A stretch of DNA of 55,435 nucleotides from K189A clade bacterium (GCA_902528515.1 CABZTD010000011.1:1-55435), one strand, 5' to 3'; positions 8,032 to 17,190 are shown, counted from the first letter of the stretch. The notes: a model not told the origin generated them from the sequence alone. Program-made: numbers and translations.

Positions 8032-8820
8032 CTAGGCGTTCTTCCATACCGGTGGACGTTTCTCCAAGAAGGCGTTCACCCCCTCGCGCTGATCCTCGGT
8101 GCTAAACAAATCGACAAACCTCTGACGCTCATAGTGCAGGGCATTAGCTACTGCATTGTCCCGAGCCTGGTGTATCAGCTCCTTGCAGTAGGTGACGGAT
8201 ATTGGGCTTTGCTGGGCAACTTGGGCAGCCAATTCTAAAGCGCGTTTTTTTGCGCTCCCTTGTTCAACCACTTCCTCAACTAAGCCGATGCGCTCAGCCG
8301 TGCCAGCATTAACCCGCTCGCCGCAAAGAATCATTTTCTTTGCCCAACCCTCACCGACCAGCCAGGAGAGCCGCTGGGTGCCGCCGGCGCAGGGGAGCAG
8401 GCCGACCTTGGGCTCTGGCAGCGCCATTAGCGCCTGTTGTTCGGCAATTCGAATGTCGCAGGCAAGGCAGGCCTCCAGGCCGCCGCCCATGGCGAATCCG
8501 TTAATAGCGGCAATGGAGACACCGCGAAAATCCGCCAGACACTCAAAACCCTTGCCAAAAAACTCCGCCATTGCCCTCGCTTGGTCCGGGTCGCCATCGG
8601 CGAATAGATTTAAGTCGGCGCCTGCGGAGAAAAATTTCTCTCCCTGACCTGTAATAACCAAGGCGAAGATATTTTTGTTCGCATTTAGAGTTTCGATCAG
8701 GCTGGCCAGCGCGGGCAGACTGTCGGTGTCCCAGGTATTTGCCCCAGGGTTGTCGATGGTAATCAGCGCTGTGTGATCGATGATCTCAACCTTGAGTTTG
8801 TCTGATGTGCTGATGCTCAC
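8032..8820 (-). CDS. Enoyl-CoA hydratase/isomerase (crotonase)
   Basis: A 262-residue crotonase that should hydrate 2-enoyl-CoA in acyl-CoA oxidation. The oxyanion-hole segment FFSAGADL lies near residues 63-70, and both catalytic glutamates of true hydratases are present: E116 in GGGLEACLA and E136 in LPEPKVGLLP. Length is normal. The ATG overlaps the stop of the preceding acyl-CoA dehydrogenase (ATGA, 8817-8820), so the two are translationally coupled. The pairing of an isobutyryl-type acyl-CoA dehydrogenase with a hydratase resembles branched-chain (valine) degradation operons; dehydrogenase partners such as mmsA/mmsB are not adjacent. Confidence 0.9.
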   Translation of the reverse strand: MSISTSDKLKVEIIDHTALITIDNPGANTWDTDSLPALASLIETLNANKNIFALVITGQGEKFFSAGADLNLFADGDPDQARAMAEFFGKGFECLADFRGVSIAAINGFAMGGGLEACLACDIRIAEQQALMALPEPKVGLLPCAGGTQRLSWLVGEGWAKKMILCGERVNAGTAERIGLVEEVVEQGSAKKRALELAAQVAQQSPISVTYCKELIHQARDNAVANALHYERQRFVDLFSTEDQREGVNAFLEKRPPVWKNA

Positions 8821-9977
8821 TGTATGACCTCCAGGGCGCCCGCCATGAACATGCGGCGAGAAATGATCACCCGCATAATCTGATTCGTTCCTTCTAATAT
8901 TTGATGCACCCTCGTATCGCGCACATAGCGTTCCATGGGGTACTCCTTCAAGTAGCCGTAACCGCCTAATAACTGCAGAGCGTCGTTGCAGACTTTGAAG
9001 CCAGCATCCGTTGCGAATCGCTTTGCCATGGCGCAGTAAGTAGTGGCTTGGCCGTCGCCAATGTCGAGCTTGCTGGCGGCCAGTCTTATCATTTGGCGAG
9101 CAGCGACCAGTTCAGTCAGCATGTCTGACAATGCGAACTGAGTCGCCTGAAAGTCAGCAATCGCCTGACCGAATTGTTTGCGCTCCTTTACATAGGTGGT
9201 GGCGTCTTCCAGCGCTTTTTGTGCCGTGCCCACGCTACAGGTGGCGATATTGATACGACCGCCGTCGAGGCCGTCCATCGCGATGGAAAAGCCCTGACCC
9301 TCTTCGCCGAGGCGGTACTTCTTTGGAATTCTTACGTCCTCAAAGGTAATCGCTCGGGTAGGCTGAGCATTCCAGCCCATTTTATGTTCGTTCTTGCCGT
9401 AACTAATCCCGTCGGCATCTGCAGGAACTAAAATCGCCGTGACGCCCTTTGGCCCGTTGTCGCCAGTGCGCATCATGAGCACCAGGACATCGGTTTCGCC
9501 TGCGCCAGAGATAAAGGCCTTGCTGCCATTAATAACGTAGTAATCGCCATCGGCGACCGCACGGGTGCGCAGTGCTGCCGCATCAGAGCCCGCGCCCGGT
9601 TCGGTTAAACAGTACGAGGCAAGTTTGGCGCCGGAAACCAGATCTGGGCACCACTCGTCAATGACCTCTTGCTGACAGTATCGACCAATCATGTTTGTGG
9701 CCATGTTGTGAATGGTTAAAAAGGCGGCGGTAGTTGTGCAGCCTTTCGCTAATTCTTCAACGATTAGGCTTGCATCTAAGCGCGGCAGCGCAAGCCCGCC
9801 AGCATACTCTGGGGTGTACATACCCATAAAGCCGAGCTCACCTGCCTGGCGCAAAGCGTCTTTCGCAAAAACATTGTTTGCGTCCCATTCTGCGGCAAAG
9901 GGTGCCAGCTGATCTTCGGCGAAGGCCTTGGCGGTGCTGACGTAGCTTTGTTGTTCTTCGGTGAGGGAAAATTCCAT
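8817..9977 (-). CDS. Acyl-CoA dehydrogenase (isobutyryl-CoA dehydrogenase-like)
   Basis: A 386-residue FAD flavoprotein that makes the alpha-beta double bond in acyl-CoA and passes electrons to ETF. Family blocks run in order: N-terminal helical domain, CLTEPGAGSDAA (FAD/substrate site) around residues 123-134, KAFISGAGETD, then the C-terminal helical domain with the signature QLLGGYGYLKEYPMERYVRD. The catalytic base is E362 in LEGTNQIMR. The AFLTIHNMATNMI region resembles short/branched-chain members such as ACAD8. It is first in a two-gene operon with the enoyl-CoA hydratase. The ATG follows GGGAGAGC, a clear ribosome-binding site. Confidence 0.92.
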   Translation of the reverse strand: MEFSLTEEQQSYVSTAKAFAEDQLAPFAAEWDANNVFAKDALRQAGELGFMGMYTPEYAGGLALPRLDASLIVEELAKGCTTTAAFLTIHNMATNMIGRYCQQEVIDEWCPDLVSGAKLASYCLTEPGAGSDAAALRTRAVADGDYYVINGSKAFISGAGETDVLVLMMRTGDNGPKGVTAILVPADADGISYGKNEHKMGWNAQPTRAITFEDVRIPKKYRLGEEGQGFSIAMDGLDGGRINIATCSVGTAQKALEDATTYVKERKQFGQAIADFQATQFALSDMLTELVAARQMIRLAASKLDIGDGQATTYCAMAKRFATDAGFKVCNDALQLLGGYGYLKEYPMERYVRDTRVHQILEGTNQIMRVIISRRMFMAGALEVIQ

Positions 9978-10037
9978 GCTCTCTCCCAGTGCTTCAAAAG
10001 AGTGGCCGCAGTTTAGTATACCCCGCAGCGCGCGGCA

Positions 10038-11330
10038 TCAGTTTGACGACGCTACCAGCTTGGGCGGCTTGGCGAACCAAAAGCATAGAGCGCCAATCAA
10101 GGAACAAAAAGCGATGCAGGTAAAAGCCAGGCCATAATTGCCGTAGATATCAAACATGATGCCGGAAAACAGCGGGCCAAGGGTCATACCCATCATGACG
10201 ATTAGGGACGAAATACCCATGATGGTGCCGAAGGATTTGGGGCCAAAATAGTCTGCGCGCAGGGCAACCATGAGGGGTGCTCTAACTCCCCAGGCCAAAC
10301 CGTGAGCCACTGCGAAGGCGATTACCAAGGCAGGATCTGCGCCATAGGTTAGAGCGATTAGACCCACGAAGTGGCCCAGCATGCACAGCGTACATATTGC
10401 GCGTTTATCGAACCGATCACCGATTACTCCGCCCAAAAATAAGCCAGCCATTTGCAGAGCCGTCATCAAGGCGAAGACGAAGCCCGCGTTCACAGGGTCA
10501 TAGCCTAAATCAAAGGTCAGATAGGGAATGAGGTGCGCTAGCATGGACGATACCGTTAGCAAGGACAGTGCATGACCGCTGGATATCAGCCAGAACGATG
10601 GCTCTCTCACCGCCTCACGCCACGACAGGCTAACCTGGGTCTCCTGGGGAGCGGTGTGCTCATCGTCAGCTTTCTGTGGCCGCACCCCGTCTGGTACTTC
10701 CCCATAATCTTCGGCACGGTGGCGCACCAGGCTCACCAAGGGTAGCCCCACCATGAAGATCAGGATGCTGGAATACAGGGCCATAGAGCGCCAGCCGAAG
10801 GCCTCCAACCCCATCATCACGAAGGGTACGCACAGGCCTCCCGCAGAGAAGCCGATTTGCGACATGGCCACGGCCTTGGCCCGATGTGCGTCAAACCAGC
10901 TGACGATGGATACCATAAGGGTCGCGAAGCCGCCTAGGCTTGAGCCGAGGGCGATCAGAATAAACGCCACGAAATAGGTGGTGATGGATTCCACCAGGCT
11001 GAAGATGAAAAACCCCATTGCGAAGATCAGTGTGCCAATGATCAATATGCGACGGGGCCCGTATCGGTCGACCAGCCAGCCTTGGATTGGCCCAAGCAGG
11101 CCGCTCTCAAGTCGGGTCAGTGCAAAGGCGAGTGACAGCACCGACATGCTCCAGCCGAAGTCAGCCTGCAGCTTGAGCGCATAACCACCATACGAATGCA
11201 TCCAGGTCAGGGCCGCTAGCCATTGCACACCCGCACAGGCCAGTACGATCCACCATCCGTAAAATACGTGACCGTTGGGTCGAAAAATATTGTTGAGCTG
11301 CGCTACTGCGGCTGCCAGAGGAGATGACAT
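10038..11330 (-). CDS. MFS transporter
   Basis: A 430-residue, twelve-segment carrier starting at ATG 11330 (MSSPLAAAV); the frame is open further upstream, but that would overlap the divergent patatin gene and adds a poor 44-residue leader. The first helix begins at GHVFYGWWIVLACAG, a pattern of the monocarboxylate/oxalate-formate MFS branch. The TM2-3 loop reads VDRYGPRRILIIG and the matching second-half loop GDRFDKRAICTL, the duplicated MFS signature. It lies alone between the acyl-CoA dehydrogenase gene and the divergently read patatin (91 bp apart). Likely substrate: an organic anion; not certain. Confidence 0.88.
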   Translation of the reverse strand: MSSPLAAAVAQLNNIFRPNGHVFYGWWIVLACAGVQWLAALTWMHSYGGYALKLQADFGWSMSVLSLAFALTRLESGLLGPIQGWLVDRYGPRRILIIGTLIFAMGFFIFSLVESITTYFVAFILIALGSSLGGFATLMVSIVSWFDAHRAKAVAMSQIGFSAGGLCVPFVMMGLEAFGWRSMALYSSILIFMVGLPLVSLVRHRAEDYGEVPDGVRPQKADDEHTAPQETQVSLSWREAVREPSFWLISSGHALSLLTVSSMLAHLIPYLTFDLGYDPVNAGFVFALMTALQMAGLFLGGVIGDRFDKRAICTLCMLGHFVGLIALTYGADPALVIAFAVAHGLAWGVRAPLMVALRADYFGPKSFGTIMGISSLIVMMGMTLGPLFSGIMFDIYGNYGLAFTCIAFCSLIGALCFWFAKPPKLVASSN

Positions 11331-11421
11331 CGACGCATAATAAGGACTGGCAGGTGCGCTGACGAGATTGACAACGCGCAGGTTTCTTGCGGTTACCGAA
11401 ATAAGCAGGGATTCTCTTGTG

Positions 11422-12615
11422 ATGGACAAAAAAACCGCAGCAATAGCCGATGCATCTGACAACAGTGCCTTGGATATTGGTATTAGCAGCGAAGGACAAG
11501 CCTTGGTCTTGTCTGGTGGTGGCGCGAGGGCAGCCTATCAAGTGGGATGCCTGCAAGCCTTGGCTCGAAGCCTGCCGGACTATCGGCCGCAAATATTGAC
11601 CGGCGTCTCTGCGGGTGCGATTAATGCCACTCATCTTGCCGCGTTTCAGGGTTCCTGGGGCGAGAGCGTTGAGGCCCTGGTCAGGCTTTGGCAGGCCATG
11701 CGAACCGAGCAGGTATACCGAACGGACTTGGGTCATTTGGCGGGCCGCATGGCTCATTGGGGGCTGCACCTTGTTAGTGGAGGCAAGCTTGGTCGCAAGG
11801 ACATACGTGGCATGGTCAATAATAAGCCGCTGCGTCGTTACCTTAACGAAAAATTGTCTGCCCAGCCCGGCACCGGAGAGATACCGGGGGTTGATCGCAA
11901 CCTGGCAGAGGGCTGGTTGAAGGCCCTGGCAGTGGTGACGACCAATTACGCCAGCGGTCGCTCAGAGGCCTGGGTGGATACCCTGCAGCAGCAAATTTGG
12001 AGCGGCAGTCAAACCACAGTCCGCCGCACGTCGCTTACCCTGGACCATGTGATGGCTTCCGCCGCGCTGCCGTTTTTCTTTCCCTCAGTGAAGCTGCAGC
12101 AACAGTGGCATGGTGATGGCGGTATCCGCCTTGTCGCGCCGCTATCTCCTGCGATGCGTCTTGGGGCCAGGCGCATTTTGGCGGTATCGCCGCGTGCCAA
12201 ACCCCAGGTGGGTGACAGCGAGTTACCAGCGAGCTATCCCTCGCCGGGACAGGTTGCTGGGGTAATGCTGAATGCCGTGTTCCTGGATTTGCTGGATTTT
12301 GATGCGCTCCAGATGCAGCGCGTGAACGATCTGCTCAGTCGGATTCCGCAGCAGGACTGGGGACGACAGCGTCAGGTGGATGTGATGGTACTGAGGCCGA
12401 GAGAGGATCTGGGTAAAATTGCCCGGCAGTCCCAGCCGCAAATGCCCCGGGGTTTTCGGTTCGTTTCCGGTGGTTTCGGCGGGCGAGATGAGCCAACAGC
12501 GGACGCTCTCAGTATGGTGAACTTCGAGCCGGACTATATTGGTCAGCTCATTGATTTCGGCGAGCAAGATACCCTCGATCGAATGGACGAGATTGAAGCC
12601 TTTCTGCGAGGCTAG
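11422..12615 (+). CDS. Patatin-like phospholipase
   Basis: A 397-residue Ser-Asp dyad lipid acyl hydrolase. From ATG 11422 the oxyanion motif SGGGARAAYQ is at 31-40, the nucleophile elbow GVSAG has S63, and the catalytic aspartate is D232 in HGDGGIR. A C-terminal extension of about 150 residues follows, usual for bacterial patatins of this type. The start at ATG 11422 sits about 10 nt after AGCAGGGA; a longer reading from 11368 is possible but would begin with an unsupported leader. No signal peptide is seen, so the enzyme is likely cytosolic or membrane-peripheral. It converges with a glycerophosphodiesterase gene, 11 bp apart. Confidence 0.88.
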   Translation: MDKKTAAIADASDNSALDIGISSEGQALVLSGGGARAAYQVGCLQALARSLPDYRPQILTGVSAGAINATHLAAFQGSWGESVEALVRLWQAMRTEQVYRTDLGHLAGRMAHWGLHLVSGGKLGRKDIRGMVNNKPLRRYLNEKLSAQPGTGEIPGVDRNLAEGWLKALAVVTTNYASGRSEAWVDTLQQQIWSGSQTTVRRTSLTLDHVMASAALPFFFPSVKLQQQWHGDGGIRLVAPLSPAMRLGARRILAVSPRAKPQVGDSELPASYPSPGQVAGVMLNAVFLDLLDFDALQMQRVNDLLSRIPQQDWGRQRQVDVMVLRPREDLGKIARQSQPQMPRGFRFVSGGFGGRDEPTADALSMVNFEPDYIGQLIDFGEQDTLDRMDEIEAFLRG

Positions 12616-12626
12616 TTCTGCGGGTG

Positions 12627-13847
12627 CTACTGCGCTAGGCAGTTAGCATAGTAAGTCACGGTGCCAGGCCAATCGCTAAAAACGCCTCGAACGCCCACAT
12701 CCTTGGCCAACACGTGCAGTGCCTGCAGCATTTGACCCTCGTCGGTCATAGCATCGGAGATCGGTGCGTATAGCCAGTTGTTCGCGTCTGTAGGATCTCC
12801 AGCTTCAAACGTCCAAGTGATGATCTCCAACCCAACAGATTTGGCAAGGCGTGCATACAGGCTAGGCACGATCTCGCCAGCATCGTTAAGGGTAAGCAGC
12901 ATGGGCATGGGCGGAGCGATGATGTTGAGTCCTCTCGCCCTTAGTGCCTGGAATTCTGCTTCGCTGGGCTGAAAGCCGGGTATCCGGCCTCTGGCGTCCA
13001 GCCAGAGCGCCTGATCTGCAAAATCTGGATGACTCTCAATCCAGTGCCAAATGTCCTCCGGATTGAACGACTGGGGAAAGACTCTGGTTGGATCGATGCC
13101 GGCGGCGCGATATTCCGCCAGCAGTTTGTCCGCATAGGCGGCCTGAGTGAATCCCGGAGCAAAGGGCATATCGACCATGGGGCGCTTCAGTTCTGGTGTG
13201 AACTTTCGGTCCAAGGCGTTGATTAATTTAATACTTTGGGCGTGGGTCATCAGTGTGCCGCAGGCAAGAGGCTCACTCACAACAGGGGAGCGGAGGGGGG
13301 CTAGATACTCTTCAACGTTTTTAGCTTGTTTGTTGCTGCGATCCGGGCGGGCGCACAAGGTTTTGAATTCCGCCAGCGAAATATCTGAGGTGCAGCAAGT
13401 CGCACTGGCAGGCTGCCCTCCGATGGCCGGACGAAAGGGGGCTGAGCATTTGGACGCCAGTGAGGTCTGTAGAATATTTGTCGTAGTGGCGAGATCGCAC
13501 TGAGAGTGTCGGCAGACTAGCTCTAAGTCCTTGGTAAAGGTGACATCGCATTCGATTACACCGGCACCCTGCTCGGCTGCCGCAATGTAGCCCTCGCGGC
13601 TGTGTTCCGGGTAACCCAGGGGTGCTCCTCGGTGCGCGATGGAAAAGTCCGTCGGATAAAAACTATGAGTTGCGCAGCTTTGCAGGCGATGCTTTAGCGA
13701 TCCTTGTGTCAGAGTGTCGCTGAGTTGTAGCGCTCGATCCGTGGGCACTACCGCTTGCGCAGATTCGCCTGCCTGGGATGTGCCCGCAACGAGCAGGCTG
13801 ATTGACAGCAGCGCAGCATGTGCGCAGATTTTTTGAAGATAGTGCAT
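12627..13847 (-). CDS. Secreted glycerophosphodiester phosphodiesterase
   Basis: A 406-residue periplasmic GDPD expected to split glycerophosphodiesters into sn-glycerol-3-phosphate and an alcohol. A signal peptide is seen (HAALLSISLLVAGTSQA). The catalytic blocks are IAHRGAPLGYPEHSREGY (His and Arg), VIECDVTFTKD (metal-binding Glu and Asp) and LVCRHSQCDL (second His). It is longer than the minimal 250-residue GDPD, like the GlpQ-type or eukaryote-like secreted forms, with several extra cysteines (e.g. ATCCTSD). It lies next to patatin, so both could act in phospholipid turnover, though they are convergently read. Confidence 0.9.
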   Translation of the reverse strand: MHYLQKICAHAALLSISLLVAGTSQAGESAQAVVPTDRALQLSDTLTQGSLKHRLQSCATHSFYPTDFSIAHRGAPLGYPEHSREGYIAAAEQGAGVIECDVTFTKDLELVCRHSQCDLATTTNILQTSLASKCSAPFRPAIGGQPASATCCTSDISLAEFKTLCARPDRSNKQAKNVEEYLAPLRSPVVSEPLACGTLMTHAQSIKLINALDRKFTPELKRPMVDMPFAPGFTQAAYADKLLAEYRAAGIDPTRVFPQSFNPEDIWHWIESHPDFADQALWLDARGRIPGFQPSEAEFQALRARGLNIIAPPMPMLLTLNDAGEIVPSLYARLAKSVGLEIITWTFEAGDPTDANNWLYAPISDAMTDEGQMLQALHVLAKDVGVRGVFSDWPGTVTYYANCLAQ

Positions 13848-13917
13848 GAATAGCCGATGTCATTTTTGCACGCGAACCCTATCATCGTTTCCATAACCGT
13901 TTGATGAACCTTACCGC

Positions 13918-14733
13918 GTGACCAATGTACTCGTCTTTCAAAGTGCACCTGCTGATAGCGACCCTTGGCAGCGCCAGTGTATGTCCAGCGTTGAACAGTG
14001 GGCACTCGCCAGCGGCTACGACTATTGGTTACTTGGTGATGAGCTGTTCGAGGCTGCGCCTGACTGGTACATGAGCAAGGTGCGAGGGCGGATGCCCATT
14101 GCTGCAGATCTGGGGCGTCTTCAGTGGGCTCAGCGATTTTTGCGGGGTGGCTACGATTGGGTGATCTGGATGGACGCCGACATGTTGGTGTTCGCGCCGG
14201 AGCGGCTGATCGTCGATTTACAGCAGGCCTGCACCTTTGGGCAGGAGCATTGGGTGCAGGCAAAGGTTGGTGCGCCGGGTCGCTGGGAGGTTCGTAAGAA
14301 CATACACAATGCCTTCGCGGCATTTCCTGCCGAGTGCCCTGTCTTACCATTTCTCATCGACATTATTCTGCGCATGATGCGGCGGGTTGACCCCGATCAT
14401 ATTGCTCCGCAGATGATGGGTCCGAAGTTACTGTCAAGTTTGCACAATTTGGCGGCCTTTGATTTTCGACCGGATATTGGTTCGCTATCGCCAGAGGTGA
14501 TGTCTGTCATCGCAGGCGATATGCGTAGTCATTCTGGTGAGAGTGCTCTGCAAGCATTATGCAATGCTCAGCCAAGGCCACTGGTTGCGGCGAATTTGTG
14601 CGCCAGCCTTATGCCGCGGGTGCTCACCATGGCTGGAGGCGCTGACGATAGTGACGAGGTTATGCAGCGTGCGATTGGTTTGCTGCTTCGCTGTGCACAG
14701 GGGTTATCGCAGCCGGAGAATCTTGGTGCTTGA
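13918..14733 (+). CDS. GT-A-like glycosyltransferase family protein, function unknown
   Basis: A 271-residue protein starting at GTG 13918. The stretch YDWVIWMDADMLVF (about residues 78-91) resembles the DxD metal-nucleotide motif of GT-A glycosyltransferases, and the N-terminus (MTNVLVFQSA, then WQRQCMSSVEQWA) fits the beginning of such a fold. After about residue 160 I recognise nothing. There is no signal peptide or membrane helix. It stands alone between divergent glycerophosphodiesterase and a MaoC hydratase gene. The true substrate, if any, is unknown; a non-enzymatic role is possible. Confidence 0.6.
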   Translation: MTNVLVFQSAPADSDPWQRQCMSSVEQWALASGYDYWLLGDELFEAAPDWYMSKVRGRMPIAADLGRLQWAQRFLRGGYDWVIWMDADMLVFAPERLIVDLQQACTFGQEHWVQAKVGAPGRWEVRKNIHNAFAAFPAECPVLPFLIDIILRMMRRVDPDHIAPQMMGPKLLSSLHNLAAFDFRPDIGSLSPEVMSVIAGDMRSHSGESALQALCNAQPRPLVAANLCASLMPRVLTMAGGADDSDEVMQRAIGLLLRCAQGLSQPENLGA

Positions 14734-14801
14734 TACCTAGACCAGCCTTACTTAGTCTGGCGGGCCGAATGAGTACCATCGCGTGAGCGCAGGAGAGAGC
14801 A

Positions 14802-15275
14802 ATGTCTGGAACACCCATTGAAAATGCTATGGAAACACTGAATGCCCAAATTGGTCAGGCGTCAGAACCTACCGACTGGTTTGAGATCACTCAGGACCGA
14901 GTGAACACCTTTGCTGATGCCACCCTTGATCAACAGTGGATTCATGTCGACCCCGAACGAGCCAAGTCAGGCCCCTTTGGTGCTCCCATCGCTCACGGTC
15001 AGCTCACCCTGTCGATCATGAGCTTCTTACCCGGTGGTGCAGGTGTCGGCCTGCCTGCATTGGACGGTATGAAACTCGGCATCAACTACGGTTGGAACAA
15101 GGTGCGCTTTATGAATCCTGTGCAGGTTGGCGCGAAGATCCGCACCGTAGGCAAGCTCAAGAGCGTAGATGAAAAGGGCGGGATGCTTGAAGTTATTAAC
15201 GAGATGACCGTTGAAATCGACGGCGCAGAAAAGCCCGCTTGCGTGGCTGAAAGTGTGCTGCGTATCGTCTTTTAA
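14802..15275 (+). CDS. MaoC-like dehydratase ((R)-enoyl-CoA hydratase type)
   Basis: A 157-residue hot-dog-fold protein. The hydratase-2 motif is clear: DQQWIHVDPERA followed by GPFGAPIAHGQLTLS (residues about 46-70), giving the Asp-His catalytic pair. Family members hydrate trans-2-enoyl-CoA to (R)-3-hydroxyacyl-CoA; this short single-domain form is closest to NodN-like and MaoC-like proteins. The ATG follows GGAGAGAGCA. It is separated by about 90 bp from the following GTP cyclohydrolase II gene, so co-transcription is possible but not shown. Confidence 0.87.
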   Translation: MSGTPIENAMETLNAQIGQASEPTDWFEITQDRVNTFADATLDQQWIHVDPERAKSGPFGAPIAHGQLTLSIMSFLPGGAGVGLPALDGMKLGINYGWNKVRFMNPVQVGAKIRTVGKLKSVDEKGGMLEVINEMTVEIDGAEKPACVAESVLRIVF

Positions 15276-15361
15276 TGATCAATCTTTGACTGAGTGCTAA
15301 CAATATTCCACCGGCCCCGCTATTTTCTGCGTGGCTCCCTGAATTCAGGCAACCCTAAGTC

Positions 15362-16171
15362 ATGTTTACTTATTTAAATCCCGACGTTCGGAAACGGCTA
15401 GTCGCCGATGGCAAACTCATTCGTATCGATTCGAATGGGTCGGTTATCGACGTCGATCAGCAAGAGCCCCCCAATGAGTTGGCCATCAATCTGATGGGTC
15501 CGATTCCTCTGCCAATTAAGCTGCCTGGTGTGGACACGACAGTGCAGTGGTACGCGGCAGTGCGCAGTACTGAATTGCGGGGTGTGGAGGCTCTCGCTTC
15601 TGAACTGAATGCGCGTGGCGGTCAGCATCTTTTCGCCCACTTAGTATCGCCTTTGGCAGTGAACAGCGTCTTGGTCGTCGGCGAACCCGGCGACAATCCC
15701 CTGGTTAGGGTGCATAGCAATTGCCTTACCGGCGATGTGTTTGGTTCTGAGCGCTGCGACTGCGGCCCTCAGCTAGCGTCAGCGATTAAACGAATTGGTG
15801 AAGAGGCAAGTGGCGGCTATCTGATATACATGGCGGGTCATGAGGGCAGGGGTATTGGACTTTGGGCCAAGGCCGCGACCTATCTGCTGCAGGACGCTGG
15901 CGAAAATACCTATCAGGCAAATCGCAGCCTAGGTCTTCCCGACGACTGTCGGGACTTTACTGATGCCGCCGTGCTGTTGAAGCGGTTTGTGGGCGATGCG
16001 CCTTTTCGTTTGCTTACCAACAATCCCAAGAAGCTTGAAGACCTGGCGGTCCACGGTTTGACCCAGGTAACTCGGGAGAAGCATGTCTTTGGCGTTGGTG
16101 AGTGGAACAAGCGGTACCTTAACGCGAAGCGTGATTGGGGGCACAAGCTTGCCGAAGAAGACCTGAAATAA
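15362..16171 (+). CDS. ribA: GTP cyclohydrolase II (RibA), N-terminally extended
   Basis: Converts GTP to 2,5-diamino-6-ribosylamino-pyrimidinone phosphate, formate and pyrophosphate, the first step of riboflavin synthesis. The zinc site is C121-x10-C132-x-C134 in CLTGDVFGSERCDCG; EGRGIGL (161-167) and LLTNNPKKLEDL are the GTP-binding and C-terminal signatures. At 269 residues it is about 60-70 longer than E. coli RibA, with an N-terminal part (MFTYLNPDVRKRL...) that I do not recognise. It could be a secondary RibA-type enzyme rather than the main riboflavin one. No FMN riboswitch is visible upstream. The PI-PLC gene starts 9 bp after its stop. Confidence 0.85.
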   Translation: MFTYLNPDVRKRLVADGKLIRIDSNGSVIDVDQQEPPNELAINLMGPIPLPIKLPGVDTTVQWYAAVRSTELRGVEALASELNARGGQHLFAHLVSPLAVNSVLVVGEPGDNPLVRVHSNCLTGDVFGSERCDCGPQLASAIKRIGEEASGGYLIYMAGHEGRGIGLWAKAATYLLQDAGENTYQANRSLGLPDDCRDFTDAAVLLKRFVGDAPFRLLTNNPKKLEDLAVHGLTQVTREKHVFGVGEWNKRYLNAKRDWGHKLAEEDLK

Positions 16172-16180
16172 CCGACCCGA

Positions 16181-17155
16181 GTGAAAGCGACTGCCATATC
16201 GGCGCTATTGGCTTTGATGCTTGCAATAGCCCAGGTTCAAGCAGATGTGCGCATCAATCAGATTCAGTTTGTCGGCAGTCATAACAGCTACAAGCAAGCC
16301 ATGTCTGGTTTTTACCGAGCAGTGCTCGGTCTGATTGATGCCGATGCGGCCAAGTCGCTGGATTATGAGCATGCGCCGCTGCAAGATCAGCTCGACCTCG
16401 GCCTGCGAAAGCTTGAGCTGGATGTGTTCTATCAGCCGCGGTCTCTGACCTTTCCGGTGGGCCATGTTCAAGTCATCGATATGAACAGCCATTGCCTGAC
16501 CTTGCGGGCCTGTCTCATCGAGATTGTTCAGTGGTCTGATGCAAATCCCCAGCATTCCCCTATTTGGATCAGCTTCAACGCTAAAGACCAGCAAATTGAC
16601 TGGCTGCCAGCCCCAACACTCTTCGAAGCCCAGGCGTTTTCGACCATGGATGATGTGCTGGAAGAAGTGGTGGGGTCTCGACTGATTCGACCGGCGGCGG
16701 TAAAAGCGCGGGGCGCTAGCCTGCCGAATTGGCCTACCCTTGATGAGGCAAGAGGCAAATTTTTGATGATTCTCGACGAGGGCGGGGCTAAGCGGGAGAC
16801 TTATCTTAAAGGCTGGCGGCAAAGACCGATGTTCACCTCCGTGGGAATCGAGCATCCGGCTGCAGCTGTGATGATTGTTAATGATCCTATCAAGGACTTT
16901 GGGCGTATTCAGAAACTGGTGCGTAGGGGTTTCATGGTCAGAACCCGAGCGGATGCCAATACGGTCGAGGCAAGAGCTAATGATGTGAAGCGACTGCAGG
17001 CGGCCTTTGCCAGCGGGGCTCAAGCTATCAGTACCGACTACTACATGCCGATCAATCCCTTTGGGAACAACTACCGTGTCTGGCTAGCAAGTGGCGAGCG
17101 CTGTAATCCTGTGTCTGCGCCGCCGCAGTGCAGGCAGGCAGATATAGAACCGTAA
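16181..17155 (+). CDS. Secreted phosphatidylinositol-specific phospholipase C-like protein (Ca2+-dependent type)
   Basis: A 324-residue TIM-barrel phosphodiesterase with an N-terminal signal peptide (ISALLALMLAIAQVQA). The first catalytic histidine is in FVGSHNSYK; LRKLELDVFYQP carries the metal-binding Glu and Asp, and PVGHVQVIDMNSHC should hold the second histidine. These blocks match the Ca2+-dependent PI-PLC family of marine and soil bacteria. The GTG start lies 9 bp after ribA, suggesting a two-gene transcript, though there is no obvious functional link. A strong hairpin terminator follows the stop. Actual substrate (phosphatidylinositol or another phosphodiester) is not shown. Confidence 0.8.
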   Translation: MKATAISALLALMLAIAQVQADVRINQIQFVGSHNSYKQAMSGFYRAVLGLIDADAAKSLDYEHAPLQDQLDLGLRKLELDVFYQPRSLTFPVGHVQVIDMNSHCLTLRACLIEIVQWSDANPQHSPIWISFNAKDQQIDWLPAPTLFEAQAFSTMDDVLEEVVGSRLIRPAAVKARGASLPNWPTLDEARGKFLMILDEGGAKRETYLKGWRQRPMFTSVGIEHPAAAVMIVNDPIKDFGRIQKLVRRGFMVRTRADANTVEARANDVKRLQAAFASGAQAISTDYYMPINPFGNNYRVWLASGERCNPVSAPPQCRQADIEP

Positions 17156-17163
17156 ATTCGGCC

Positions 17164-17190
17164 AAAAAAAACCGCCTTTCGGCGGTTTCT
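17164..17190. terminator. Bidirectional Rho-independent terminator
   Basis: AAACCGCC (17169-17176), loop TTTC, GGCGGTTT (17181-17188). On the minus strand the hairpin is followed by an eight-base T run (A tract 17164-17171), the typical terminator for the acyl-CoA dehydrogenase at 17208; on the plus strand the TTTCTTC tail also serves the PI-PLC gene. Confidence 0.85.

Noticed and set aside
13748-14350. Minus-strand frame of 200 codons rich in Pro, Arg and Ser
   Set aside because: Composition is that of an antisense frame across the glycosyltransferase-like gene, which has the DxD block.
16205-17023. Long minus-strand frame of about 270 codons across the PI-PLC gene
   Set aside because: The plus strand has a signal peptide and catalytic motifs; the minus product resembles nothing and is an antisense shadow.
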